Assembly: GCA_027596035.1 (NCBI GenBank)
Contig: JADGJA010000285.1
Location: forward strand, 1 to 26,242
Direction of reading: 5' to 3'
From: Thoreauomyces humboldtii
Lineage: Eukaryota; Chytridiomycota; Chytridiomycetes; Spizellomycetales; Powellomycetaceae
Length of the DNA stretch: 26,242 nt
The stretch's first letter is position 1. Each line of letters opens with the position of its first letter. The notes beneath the pieces are model-generated. The model worked only from the letters and a program-made list of their open reading frames with translations, was not told where the DNA came from and ran no database searches. The translations under genes were made by a program, and so were the position numbers. Below are positions 9,078-19,900 of this stretch, one piece after another.

Positions 9078-10034
9078 GTGGTACCTGCGTCTCTCCTCCG
9101 CTACTTTTGAGTAGCACACTTCAGTACAATGTCCAATATCAATACATGTAGAGGCTTACTGTGGAGAATTTCCGACTTGAGCTCAGCGTGCCTGCATGGC
9201 AATTCTACAAGACCTTTTACAGTACTTATAGTACAGGTGATTACGTCGATTCAGGGCCACGAGGTATGCTTCTACACTACACTTTCTATCGGTTTTTTCC
9301 GAAACAGAACCGAGGGACGCAGGGTCCGGGACCTCGTCAACGAGTGGCAGCGTTTGGGTCCCTGACCCAGACCCACACCCAAGAGTGTGGCGTGACGGGT
9401 GCATGCCCGGGAAAAGGAGCCAGTTTGCGGAGCACGGGCTTCTGAAAACGCTGTGCAATCCGCGTTTGCGCGCTCACGCGTCTCAAGCGCGTCGACTATC
9501 CCAGATTCAGATTGCGGGTCCGCGAGAACCGCTGCGCATCTCGCGTTTGCAAGCACCAGCGCAGCGAGTGATTAGCGAACTCCCCTCCCTTCCCGAAGAA
9601 GCGGATTCAAAGATCCAGATCCGGGCAACCGCTAGGAGCGGGCGTGACAGTCGCTCCAGGTCCGGACGGAGTGGAATTCAGCGTGACAGTTGCTGTAGGG
9701 ATCTGCCCAGATTGACCAAGACTTCTCTGAGATGGTCGCTCGACGCCGGGTGCACCTTGCTTCTGGGTACCGGCGTCACTACAGTTCAACGCCAGTCTGT
9801 CGGTCGAACGTGGCAAAAGATGACTGGTCGCAAGCTCCGTGACATATAGATATTCTGCTTTTGCGTAAGGTAAGTTCAGGCTTCGCATGTCATCATGATT
9901 GTATATCCCGCGGCCTTTTCGGAGTTCCGGCCTGCAGTCTGTCCAAAAGTACTTAAGAACAGGGGCTGTCCAAACACCCAGATGGTCGGACCCAGCACCC
10001 AAACCAAACCTTTTGAACCTTCCGCATACCGACC
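9078..10034. other. gap without a gene; upstream region of the SDR gene
   Basis: A plus-strand frame of 154 codons (9385-9849) is Arg/Ser-rich and shows no motif, so I do not call it. The segment 9300-9700 is GC-rich with small repeats: CGCGTTTGC occurs at 9461 and 9543, and GCGTGACAGT at 9641 and 9683. The sequence GTACTTAAGAAC at 9949 is a possible core-promoter AT element about 80 bases before the SDR start. Confidence 0.5.
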
Positions 10035-11030
10035 ATGACCGGACAACAAGTCCCTCTGAAGACCCCTTTCACCGCAGCGTCCACCGCCGCCGACGTACTG
10101 GCCAACGTCGACCTCACAGGTCGACAGGTGATCGTAACGGGGGGGCACGGTCGGCTCGGCAGCGAAGTGACCCGCGCCCTCGTGTCCGCAGGAGCGACCG
10201 TCACAGTGGCGGCTCGCAGCCCAGAGAAAGCCTCGCAGGCTCTTGCGGGGATCCCCGGCGTGATCTTCAAGCAGCTCGACCTCACCGACCCAGTCTCGAT
10301 CGAAGCCTTCGCTCGGGAATGGAACACTGCCGGACTGCCGCTACACGTCCTCGTCAACAACGCGGCAGTGTTTCCGGGTCCCCAGATCGAACGGGACGCG
10401 AACGGGCACGAAGCTAGTCTTTCCACTTCTCATCTCGGGCACTTTCGATTGACGTTGGCGCTCCTCCCTGCGCTTCGCAAGGCAGGCGAGGGTGAGTCCG
10501 CAGCCCGTGTGGTTAACGTGACGTCAGGAGCGGCCAGATTCGGTGGCATCCGATGGGAGGACCCTGATTTCAGGACGGCCGGATACAACGTGCTGGCAGC
10601 GTACGCACAGTCCAAACGGGCAAACGTCTTGTTCACGGTCGAACTCGACCGTCGTTACAGATCCGAGGGAATCCGAGTCTATGCCACACATCCCGGAGTC
10701 ATCATCGGACCGGGCCCACACAGTCCCGCGAAACTTGCGTCGTACCGTCATCAGGGCCTGGTGGACGACGACGACAACACGATCATCGATCCCGTTGCGG
10801 GGAAGAAGACGGTGGAGCAAGGTGCTGCCACGGTGGTGTTCGCCGCGACAAGTCCGCTGCTCCTTGGTGTCGGTGGAGTGTACCTCAAGGACAGCAACGT
10901 CGCTGTGATCGATGACGAGTTGAAACCCTTGACCGCTGAATCTGTGCCTTCTGACGCTAGCTCGGCCATGCTTGACCCTGTCGATGCTCGTCGACTTTGG
11001 GAACTGAGTGAGAAGCTCATTGCAGCTTGA
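10035..11030 (+). CDS. short-chain dehydrogenase/reductase (SDR), retinol-dehydrogenase-like
   Basis: This is a 331-aa single-exon protein with an NAD(P)-binding Rossmann fold, predicted to oxidise or reduce an alcohol or carbonyl group in the cytosol. The cofactor loop TGGHGRLG is at residues 35-42, NNA at 108-110, the catalytic Ser in NVTSGA at 164, and the catalytic Tyr/Lys of YAQSK at 190 and 194. The length fits the group resembling WW-domain oxidoreductase and retinol dehydrogenase 11-14. The start at 10035 has the context ACCATGA. The cofactor loop is unusual: the second Gly of TGxxxGxG is replaced by Arg40. There is no signal peptide. Lack of introns is unlike most neighbours and could reflect transfer, but small fungal SDR genes are often intronless. 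The substrate cannot be inferred. Confidence 0.9.
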   Translation: MTGQQVPLKTPFTAASTAADVLANVDLTGRQVIVTGGHGRLGSEVTRALVSAGATVTVAARSPEKASQALAGIPGVIFKQLDLTDPVSIEAFAREWNTAGLPLHVLVNNAAVFPGPQIERDANGHEASLSTSHLGHFRLTLALLPALRKAGEGESAARVVNVTSGAARFGGIRWEDPDFRTAGYNVLAAYAQSKRANVLFTVELDRRYRSEGIRVYATHPGVIIGPGPHSPAKLASYRHQGLVDDDDNTIIDPVAGKKTVEQGAATVVFAATSPLLLGVGGVYLKDSNVAVIDDELKPLTAESVPSDASSAMLDPVDARRLWELSEKLIAA

Positions 11031-11334
11031 TTGGGAAGGAGATTCTACCGAGCGGATTGACTTTCTGCTCTGGTTCCATCCTTGAGATGTATTCTGCTTG
11101 AGATAATATGACTTGGGATTGCCCTGAAGATTTCACGGTCATGATCTGCCGCGACAATGGACACCGAGACGAAATCTTAAGGAGATCGGCAAACCCGCTA
11201 TCAGGTAAGGACTTCAGAGGAGCTCCTACCCTGACAAGATGTTAAAAGGCGGGAACGACGTCAAAACGCGGGAAAAAAACTCTTAATTAAATCTCTACAG
11301 AATCTAGTACGCAGGTCTGGCATGACACACTTGA
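11031..11334. other. intergenic region between two convergent genes
   Basis: Two genes converge here, so this holds both 3' ends. It contains AT-rich runs (GGGAAAAAAACTCTTAATTAAATC near 11265, read in two parts) that may serve polyadenylation. I see no other feature. Confidence 0.6.
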
Positions 11335-14300
11335 TTAATGAATACCGCCGCTGCTTCCGAAACCACGACCTACGCCAGCGGCGTTGGCATTGCCAGCACC
11401 GGATGCCGGACTCCTTCCGTTGGCTGCGTTGCGTCCGAGCTGCGTCTTTGTGAGCTTGAGGGCCATGCTCTTGCGAGAGGTCGGGTTGGGACGCGTGACG
11501 GGGACGACGGCCGCGACCGTCTGCACGTTCTTGACCTGGGCAGCGGACGGAAGATTGCCTGGCGACACTCCGGCGTCTGTTGTGGAGACCGGGACCGAGG
11601 TCTTGAGTGCGGCGCCGAGGGCAGGGAGGGTCGCCTGGGAGGCTCCGATGGTGTTGGTCAAGGGGGTCATGTCGGACGCCCCGATCTTCCCGACCGAGGA
11701 GGCGGCGAACTTGCCCATGGTCTGGACGGCCTTTTGGAGTTTGACGTAAGCTTTCAGCGTGGCGGATTGCGAGGCGGGAGTCATCGTCGGGCCCTTGGCG
11801 GCTAGCTGGGCTTTGACACCGTTGCTTGCGCCCGCCACTACCTGGTCGAGACCAGTGGCACCACGGTACATGGACTGAGGGAGGATCGTAGCGCCGTCGG
11901 TAGATTGCACGTCAACGTTCGGCAGGATGTTTCCGTCGAGTGGTTTCAGATCGGAAAGCGCTTCCACTATGTTGCTAGTGATCTGAGTGTCGGAAGACCT
12001 GGCAAGAGTGTAACGAAAAATCAGCGAAACGAACTTGACGAACGACAAGGTGGGTACGTCTTCCGGACCTACCTCAGATCTTCCGAGTTCAACTTGACGC
12101 CGGCAACCGCACTCTGACCTCTGATGTTGACGGTGTTTTCTTCAGCGTTGGTATCCGCGCTCTTGAAGTCGTCGGACACGTCCTTGAAGTTCTCGGTGTG
12201 AAGATCCAGATCGACCGACGAATCGTCCTTGCGGTCTCCCGGGCTCACGGCCTTCTGGGTCTCGGTCCTCCACGTGAGGTTCTTCTTCAAAGCGTTCAAT
12301 GACTTTTGAGCGGCATTCTTGATAGCCTGGACCTTTTGATCTCCTTGTGCGGATCCGGAATCACCGTTGGTCGATGCGATCGCCGCCTTCATCGACATGA
12401 TGACCTTGTTCCAAGCGACAATCTTGGGTTTCTGGTTGTCTGATCCCTTGTAGATGTCCGTTGCCTGCAGTTCTCGAACGGGACCGTTGGGACCTTGGAT
12501 GGTCGTGGAGGTCGGGTTGGGAGAGTTCCAGTCGATGCCACCAGCAGGTAGAGCGTTGCCGTCGACGGCGGCGAACTCCACCAGAGAGCTGATCTCGGTG
12601 GTGATGCGGATGGCGTCGGCAGCAGTGGAAGCCGCAGCGGGAAGATCGAGGTTCACGATGGGAACCGGCTGTCGTGTGGACGGATCCATCGTGTTGCCGT
12701 CCCCGGCGAGGATGGCATCGTTGGCCAGGTCGTTGAAACTGTTGACTACTTTGATTCCTGCAAGCAGCGTCTCAGGGTCCTGCTTGGCGTTCACAGTGTT
12801 CAGCTTGTTGTTGACCGCCTTTGCTTCCTTGGCAACGTTGAGGATCGAATTCGCGACGGGCTGACCGTTGGTGACAGCGCCGGAGGTGATCTTGGCGAGC
12901 GCCTTCTGAAGACCCCTAGGAATAAGCTTCCACGTGCGCGCGAGGTTCTTGCCGTTTTTCGTGCGAACAATCGTCCGACTATCACCGATGAGTCGCTCCG
13001 TCGCGTCGATCTCCTCCGGGGCATCGAGAGACTGCGTGATGTCGGAGGCAACAATGTCGCCGAGGGGAGCGGTAGGGCTCTGGGACGTGGAAGGAAGTGG
13101 GGTGGCATCGGGGTCCTGCATGGCCGCAAGATCTCTGGGGTCGGCCGATCCGATGTTCTGCAACTTGGAGGTGTCCACGGCTTGCATCGCGGCTTTGATG
13201 GTGTTGACTGCCTGACGCAAGGCTCCTTGCTGACCCGACCATCTGTCGGCAGCCTTGGCCAGAGCGTTCACGGCCATCTTCAATCCGACGAACTGCTCCG
13301 GAGTAAGCTGGAACACTCCCATCTGCGGGCTTGAGAACTTTGTAACGAACTTCGCGACCGCGTTTCCAAGATTGACGATGGAACCCTCGTGAGTGGGAGC
13401 GCGGATGGATGCACCAAAGAGACTCGACGGATCGACGGTATCGCTGACACTACCATCGCTCGTGTCGACAGAGATGGCGATGCCGTCGACACCGCCGTCG
13501 GGCAAGACGTCCGGAACTCCGACCTCGGAAAGGAGACTGAACGCCTCGATCTGAGCTTCGGAGCTGATCTGCGCGTTGCTCTTGAAGTACTCGCTGGTAT
13601 CGGCTGCGAAAGGAGACACCTCGAAGCTTCGTTCGGAAGCGTCCCCGGCGTTGAGGACGACCTTTGCTGGACCGCCGGTCTTGTCGTTGAAGTCGCGCAG
13701 GGCCTCGTTGAAGATCTCCGACTTCTGTGCAATGTCAGAGATGGCCTTCTCCGTTCGTAGCTCACGCGGAGTCTGTTTCAGCTGACGCCAACGCTGGGCG
13801 ATACTTCTCTTCCACGAGACCATGGCGGCGCCGACCCGGTTCTGGGCGTCCGTGGAGTGCTGTCGGGTGAAGGTCGTCTTTATGGATTTGCCGATGGCAC
13901 GCCACGCGGAGTTGCGGTCCACCGCGCCCGTATAGATGGCATTTGGCGCCAACTCCGAGGGACTTTGAGGATCGGTAAGGAAGATGATATCGTCCGTCTC
14001 TCCGTTGACGACGCTGTCCCCTCCAGGCAGGATCCCCTGGTCGCCGGTAGCGTCTCGAATCTCGGAGAGGAAGTCGACTTCCAGATCGATGATCGAATCA
14101 TCGCCTCCGTCTGCACGCCATCCGGCGACAAGGTCTTCGTTTGCTTGGGCGCCCTCGAGCGAGAGTTCGTCGGGAGTTTGCTCGTCGAGGGAGTCCACCG
14201 CGTCGCTACAGCCGTCACGTTTTCGGTCGCAAGTCTGGACGGCCTTTGGAACAAAGTTGGTCCAGGTCGTGGCGCCTGGAGGAAGAGCGAACTCGATGGG

Positions 14301-15380
14301 GTTTTGTTCGCGGAAGGCGTCCAAGAACTCTGGCTTCAGGTTGTCTCCAACGTTGCTCAGCCTCTCGGTACCTCTCTTGCCCTTTCGCATGTCCGGCTGC
14401 ATGGACTTGGCAGGATTCTTGTCGGCGGGACGGTTGGGAAGCGAATACAACGCGTTGCCGATGCTCATGGATGCGCCCCGGAAGTTCTGAATCACGCGGT
14501 CGTGACCCTGGTAAGCTGTCCACTTGGCGTATGCTGTCTTCTGAGCCGGAGTACCGTTTGGTCCCGGATCGTCCACCGCCGGCGGTGCTGGCGATTCTTG
14601 ATCGTTCATACGTCTTTGCAAGGCGGCATTCAGGTGATTGTGACCGATCTTGGCGGCGTCAAAGTAGTTGCGCCACTGCTGGACGGCCGCAATCCGCGTG
14701 GCTTTCAGGTCCCTGAGAAGCTGCCTGTCGTCGTTCGTGGGAGCAGTTTTGCCGGCAATGAGAGCCTTCTGGGCGTTGTGCGCTTGGACCGCGGCGATGG
14801 CAGCGTTGAGGGTGGGTGCCATTTGATTGGCGACCTGTGTCGCGATGGCACCGGGAATGTTGTCGAACGTGACGCCTTGCACAATGTTGTTGGAAGGTAT
14901 CGACAGACTCCCGCCGGTGGTCGGGACGGCGAGGCGATCCTTGATGGTGGTCCAGCTCTCGCCTTTCAGATCGGGTGCAACGCCCGGGACGTTGTTCACG
15001 TTCCGGAGCATGGAGTTGATGAATGCCTGGTTGGGATTGACGCCGGCCTCGAGCGCGTTACGAAACCCAGTCCAGGCTCCCCATTCTCTACGACCTGTCC
15101 ACGAGGAAGGGCAACGGTCAGATATGAAGCAAAGGAAACGCGACGTCGACGAGGACCTGCAAGACCCAGGAGGGGGAAACGTACCGGTCTCTCCGATGTT
15201 GCGACGGTAAATCCGATGAGCAGCCGAGCGTTCCTCGAGGACGATCGTGACGGGACGCGCCTCTGTGTACGCGACGAAGAAACAGACGACAAGGACGATG
15301 GCGAACCACTTTGCAAACGCAGGTTTGGACAGCTTTTGATGGCCGGGGCGCGAGCGAGCGCCGGGGAGGAGGGCCGACAT
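11335..15380 (-). CDS. very large secreted orphan protein with degenerate internal repeats (1293 aa)
   Basis: Three exons: 15380-15185, 15094-12073 and 11998-11335. The introns are 90 nt (GTACGT...ACAG) and 74 nt (GTAGGT...CCAG). The 3882-nt sum is a multiple of three and ends with TAA. I chose ATG 15380 because the next residues form a signal peptide (FAKWFAIVLVVCFFVAYTEA, probable cleavage before RP) and a pyrimidine-rich leader precedes it; upstream ATGs at 15473 and 15854 only add implausible basic sequence. The mature protein is rich in Ala, Asp, Asn and Thr and has few Cys. At least four blocks of a helix, then LP-x-G-(G)-x-D, then a polar stretch and Tyr-x-Gly recur near residues 420 (ILPGGD), 600 (VLPDGGVD), 917 (ALPAGGID) and 1100 (ILPNVD). 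I recognise no known domain. The tail is Gly/Asn/Ala-rich. It is divergent with the lectin gene at 16913. Secretion and the gene model are solid; function is unknown. Confidence 0.85.
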
Positions 15381-16010
15381 GGAGTGGATCGCCGTCGCTG
15401 GCAGACGGGAACGAGAGAAGAAGCGTGCCTGACGGAACGCAGGGAGTGGTGAAGTGGACAGAGGTTTTATCATCACCCGATGACTAGCGTTGCCGATGCG
15501 TGCTCGAGGAGGCCCGCCGAAAGAGGGAACGATGGTTCCTACGGCGCTCGCGGCCAGGACATGGTTGTGGTCGTAGGAAAGGCCGACGACGAGGGTGTGA
15601 CTCTGGGGATTGCAGCTCAGCCATCTGCGGGTTGTGTGGGGCCGACTACGATGGAGACGGAGTTTGAGCAAGGACGCGATGGGCATGCTCGTCGGCTTTT
15701 TCCGGGCGGAACGATGAGAAATTCGAGAACACGATCGGGCCTTTGCCCAGCAGCAAGCACACCACCGACGGGTTCTTTTCTTTGTACGATGTTTTTTTTT
15801 TTTTCTTTTTCTTGCTTTCGCGAGAGACATGGGCCACGGGGACATGTCAGACACTTCAGCAGCTGCAGTAGGTGGTCAGGTCTGGAACCTATCGGAGATC
15901 CGCAGACCAGTAGGAAAGGGAAGTCTTCCGCCTTTTGCTGAGTCGTTCATGTTACATACAGTACCAGTACGTTTCGTGGGGGGAAGCCTGCAAAACTTTT
16001 GTGTCTTGTC

Positions 16011-16024
16011 TACCTGTACAGGTA
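16011..16024. promoter_or_regulatory. perfect 14-bp palindrome TACCTGTACAGGTA
   Basis: Perfect dyad symmetry in the divergent upstream region, centred on TGTACA. TGTAC cores recur at about 16172-16195, 16565 and 16685-16715. This would suit a homodimeric transcription factor, but no factor can be named. Confidence 0.4.
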
Positions 16025-16639
16025 CGTGTGCCTACACACATGTCAGTCCTTAGGGGGCGGAGCAGTGCGTGTCCTATGCGTACACCAAAAGGTGCCGCTC
16101 TCTGCCCTTGGGAACACAAGAAAGAAAGAAGGACGAAAAAGGTTTTAAACGTGGGGTCATGATTAACTGTACACTGTACTGTACTGCTGTACTGCACTGT
16201 TACACTTGCTCTGCTTCCCTTCCACCCATGAATGAATGAAGAAGATCCGGAAGCGAGAATCTTCCCCTTTTCTGTGTCCCCAGCGCAAACCGAAAAACCT
16301 TCCATTTCCCCACTGTCTGTCTCCCATTCATTCATTCCCGACACTCCGCTCGAAACGCGTGCGTACTGCACTGCAATTGTTCACACACGCGCACACCTGT
16401 CCTTCCTCCAGCCCCCCACAAAAACTGGCGGCAACTCAGACGACTACCCCCCTCAGCCATTCTTCCTCGCAATCGCGGCATGCGTCCTCTCACGATTCTC
16501 GCCGTGGGTCTTCAGCCATCCTACTGGCCAGTATGCTCCGGTGCATGCGCGGAGGAAGAAATCCTGCTGTACTGTAGTACACTTGGTCCGGCCTTCCCCA
16601 CGAGCGGGCCACGACCTCACCAAGGAGAGACTTGGCTGA

Positions 16640-16666
16640 GCAGGCAGGCAGGCAGGCAGGCAGGCA
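16640..16666. repeat. tetranucleotide microsatellite (GCAG)n
   Basis: About six and a half uninterrupted copies of GCAG about 250 bases before the lectin start. Likely length-variable by slippage. Confidence 0.9.
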
Positions 16667-16912
16667 AATTGATCGACAATCACCACGTACATCCATGTAC
16701 TGCACTTGTACATCCGACTTCGGCAAAGAAAAAAAAAACACTTGGGATTTCCCCGATGTGCAACTTCCCGTTGTGCGTTGGACAGCCTGCCATGTGCAAG
16801 TTCGGGATGTTAAAAGGGCAGGCATCGCTCTTGTCCCTCACTTTCGCCTCACCCCAACGTCCTCCATCCCCGTCGCTGCCCAACCCTACCCCCTTCGTCC
16901 TTCACGCCGGTC

Positions 16913-19900
16913 ATGAAGGTCAAGGCCGCCGTCTTCCTCCTGGCTGTCGCTGCCAATGCCGCTCCAGCAACCCACCGCGACGATGCCACAGCATCTGTCC
17001 TGATCGCGCACCACTCCAAGACCGCTAGCAGCGTTGCCCATGCTGCTGCCACCGCTTCTCCCATCGAGGCAAGCGGTCACGGCCGGAACACTACCGCTCT
17101 TCACCGCGGTACCGGCATCAATTCGACTGTGGGGCCTGTCGGCGGAACCGCGGTTCACGGTGCCCTCAACTCGACCGTTCCCTTCAACTCTACCGTCGCC
17201 TTGAACTCTACCGTCGTCGCCAACGCCACCTCGTCCCTTCCGGAGGGCTGCTCCATCTGCTCCTACCGCGACAATTCACAGTACGTCTGGCACGACCCTG
17301 TCTACAGGTACACCAACGGAACCGTCGTTCCGATCACGAGCGCCTCTCAGATGGCCGCCATCGCTGGAAGGACCTGGGACGGACACCACCTGTGTTGCGG
17401 AGACGCAGAGACCCACCACGATGGGCCCGTCGTCAAGCAGCTCCACACCTGGCATTCGCCCACCCAGAACGTCACCGTGCACCTCAAACCGGTCGTCACC
17501 AAGCAGGGTCAGCGCGTGCCTCCTAGCAAGTTCGCTTCAGCGGATCCCGACCAGGCCAAGAAAAAGGCTGTCGGAAATCCTGCGGCGATCCAAGCAAAGA
17601 CCGCGGCAGCTTTGAAGGCCGTTCGTCGTCTGAACGCTCGCCAGTCGAGCTCGTCACACGTCGGAACCGTTCAGATCAACCCCTTCGACTTGGCATTCTT
17701 CTCACAGGCGCCCGCGTGCTTGCCTTTGGTCAGTTCCGACCCCATCGCCAACGTCTACCACCCGTCCCTCGTCGGTGGTCTCCACAACGTCAACCAGCGT
17801 CGCGGACTCGGACTTCCCGTCGCCATGGGCGCTGGTCTCATGTGTCCCGCGAGCTCTCCCGGGTGCTCCAAGACTCTGACGCAGACCACAACCGTGTCGA
17901 CCCAGCTATCTTACTCGGTCACCTCGGGCAACACATACTCGGTCGCTAACGCGCTCGGACACGTCGTTTCCACGTCGGAAAGCCAGGACGAATCGCAGTC
18001 CATCTCCAAGACCATCGAGCAGTCCTGGTCGCACACCTCGACAGCTACTCAGGGCGGATCCGTCTCGGACATGGTCAGCGACATGCTCACCAAGACCTCG
18101 GAGCTCAGCATCGGACACAGCAAGTCCCACACCGACGACGAGTCGACGACCAACACGGCTACCGACGAAGTCTCGACGACTGCCTCGCAGGGTGGCTCCG
18201 TCGGTATCGGAACGGAATGGAGCAAGTCCAACGCTGTGACCGATGGCATCACCGACGGCCGCAGTACATCCGACATCTACGGCAACACCCAGTCGAACGG
18301 TGGAGACTCCTCGGACACCGACGGCAACGAGGGATCCCACACCGGAACCACCGAGCAAGGGCAGGAGACCGGAACGACCTGGAACAATGGCGGCAGCAAC
18401 GACCACGAGACCGGCGAGAACAGCGCCCTGACCAACTCCATGAACGGATCTTCCGGTGGTTCCAGCTCGGACTCGAGCGGTCTCACTGCCGGCGGCTCTC
18501 GAAGCAGCGGCAGCTCCTCCGGTTCCTCCAGTTCCACCACCGACTCGACGGGCGAGAACAGCTCCAACGCCCAGGAGTCATCCCAGCAGGACTGCACGGA
18601 CGAGCATGGCACCGTATCTGCCGGTTTCAACATCGGTATTGCCCACGGCGACGCTTCGTTCACCGCCGGAGGACAGCAGTGCGGAACCAAGGGTAGTACC
18701 TCTACGAGCGGAACCGATTCCTCCCACGCATCCCAGTCCGGCACGGAAACCAGCTCCAATCAGGGCTCCGAGTCGAACTTCGGTGCCAGCTTTGGACACG
18801 AGACGGGAACGAACTTCAACCAAGGTTGGGGTAACGATGCCACTCACGGCACATCCGCTTCGAACTCCGTGGGTTCCAATTGGAGCAACGGCGGTTCAAG
18901 TAGTCACAGTGGTTCGCAAAGCGACGCAAACACCAACGGATGGACCAAAGCTCACACCCAGGGCACAAACTGGGGCAACACCATCACGTCTTCTCACGAA
19001 AACGGAAGCACCCAGTCGCGCGACCATTCCAACACTGACACGTCAACCGTTGGTGGCTCGATCAACCGATCCAACAACTGGGACAACTCGAAGACGAACG
19101 CCCACACGGATTCCACCGCCCTTACCCGAGGACACTCCGATACCTCTACCGATGATGTGACCAAATCTGACAGCATCTCCGACGCGATCACCCACGCCTC
19201 CACACACGAGAAGAACTGGTCGAGCTCTGCGTCCGATGAGAACGGAAACTCTGTCTCCAGGACCGCCGGTTCGACAAACTCCTACGGGAAGACGAACACA
19301 CTCGAAGCGAACATGGAGAAGACCGTCTCGAACGCTCAAAACATCGACAAGCAGACTTCCACCTCAACCACTCAGGAGTACACCATTTCGTACTCTTACA
19401 CCGTCAACCAGCCTCCCAACACCTGCTGGCAGAGCGTTTGGATGGTCGAAGTTGACAGCGTCGCGATTCCGTGGGCTTGCAAGGACCGCAACAACGCTAC
19501 CTACATTACGGAGACCGAGATCATGGCACCCGTCAATCCCAACGACATCATCTCGGCCGGCGGAGTCTTCGGAACCCTCGACTGCTTCAGCAACAAGTAC
19601 GTGTTCCAGATCGCTCCAGAACAGACCACTCCCGGAGAGGTTGTGCCGGCGGCTTCCGCCTACATCCTTCAGCAGGACGAGATCCTGCTGGCCAACACCG
19701 CCAAGACGAGGGGTCCTTGGACTCTGTTCATGAATCCTTCGGGATCTCTCGAGTTCTCGCACAACACTCAGGTCGTCTGGACTACGAACACCCCTTACCT
19801 GGCCAACAACTCTCCCCGCGCCCGCATCAACTCCATCGGACAGCTGGTCGTCGAGGCTCAGAACGTTTGGTCCCAGGCCAACAACACCTACCGGGCGAAC

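Larger units (their letters stand above)
15381..16912. promoter_or_regulatory. shared upstream region of a divergent pair of secreted-protein genes
   Basis: About 1.5 kb separates two start codons that point away from each other. Both starts have C/T-rich leaders (about 15390-15430 on the minus strand, 16855-16912 on the plus strand), as in strongly expressed fungal genes. The region contains a long T run (15790-15803), purine tracts, a GCAG microsatellite, ATGA/TCAT repeats at 16229-16240 and 16327-16337 that are inverted to each other, and many TGTAC/GTACA motifs. TTAAAAGG at 16810 could be a TATA-like element for the plus gene. Reading frames in it are low-complexity shadows. Confidence 0.6.

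Noticed and set aside
9385..9849. A 154-codon plus-strand open frame upstream of the SDR gene
   Set aside because: Arg/Ser-rich, no motif, no splice partners; expected by chance in GC-rich DNA.
13857..15452. A 531-codon plus-strand open frame
   Set aside because: It is the antisense shadow of the large secreted-protein gene. It is Arg/Gly/Val-rich with no domain, and the minus strand has the signal peptide, introns and internal repeats.
15473..15854. Upstream in-frame starts (15854, 15473) for the large secreted protein
   Set aside because: They add a Lys/Arg-run sequence from the T-rich tract and push the signal peptide inside; the start at 15380 has the signal peptide in place and a pyrimidine-rich leader.
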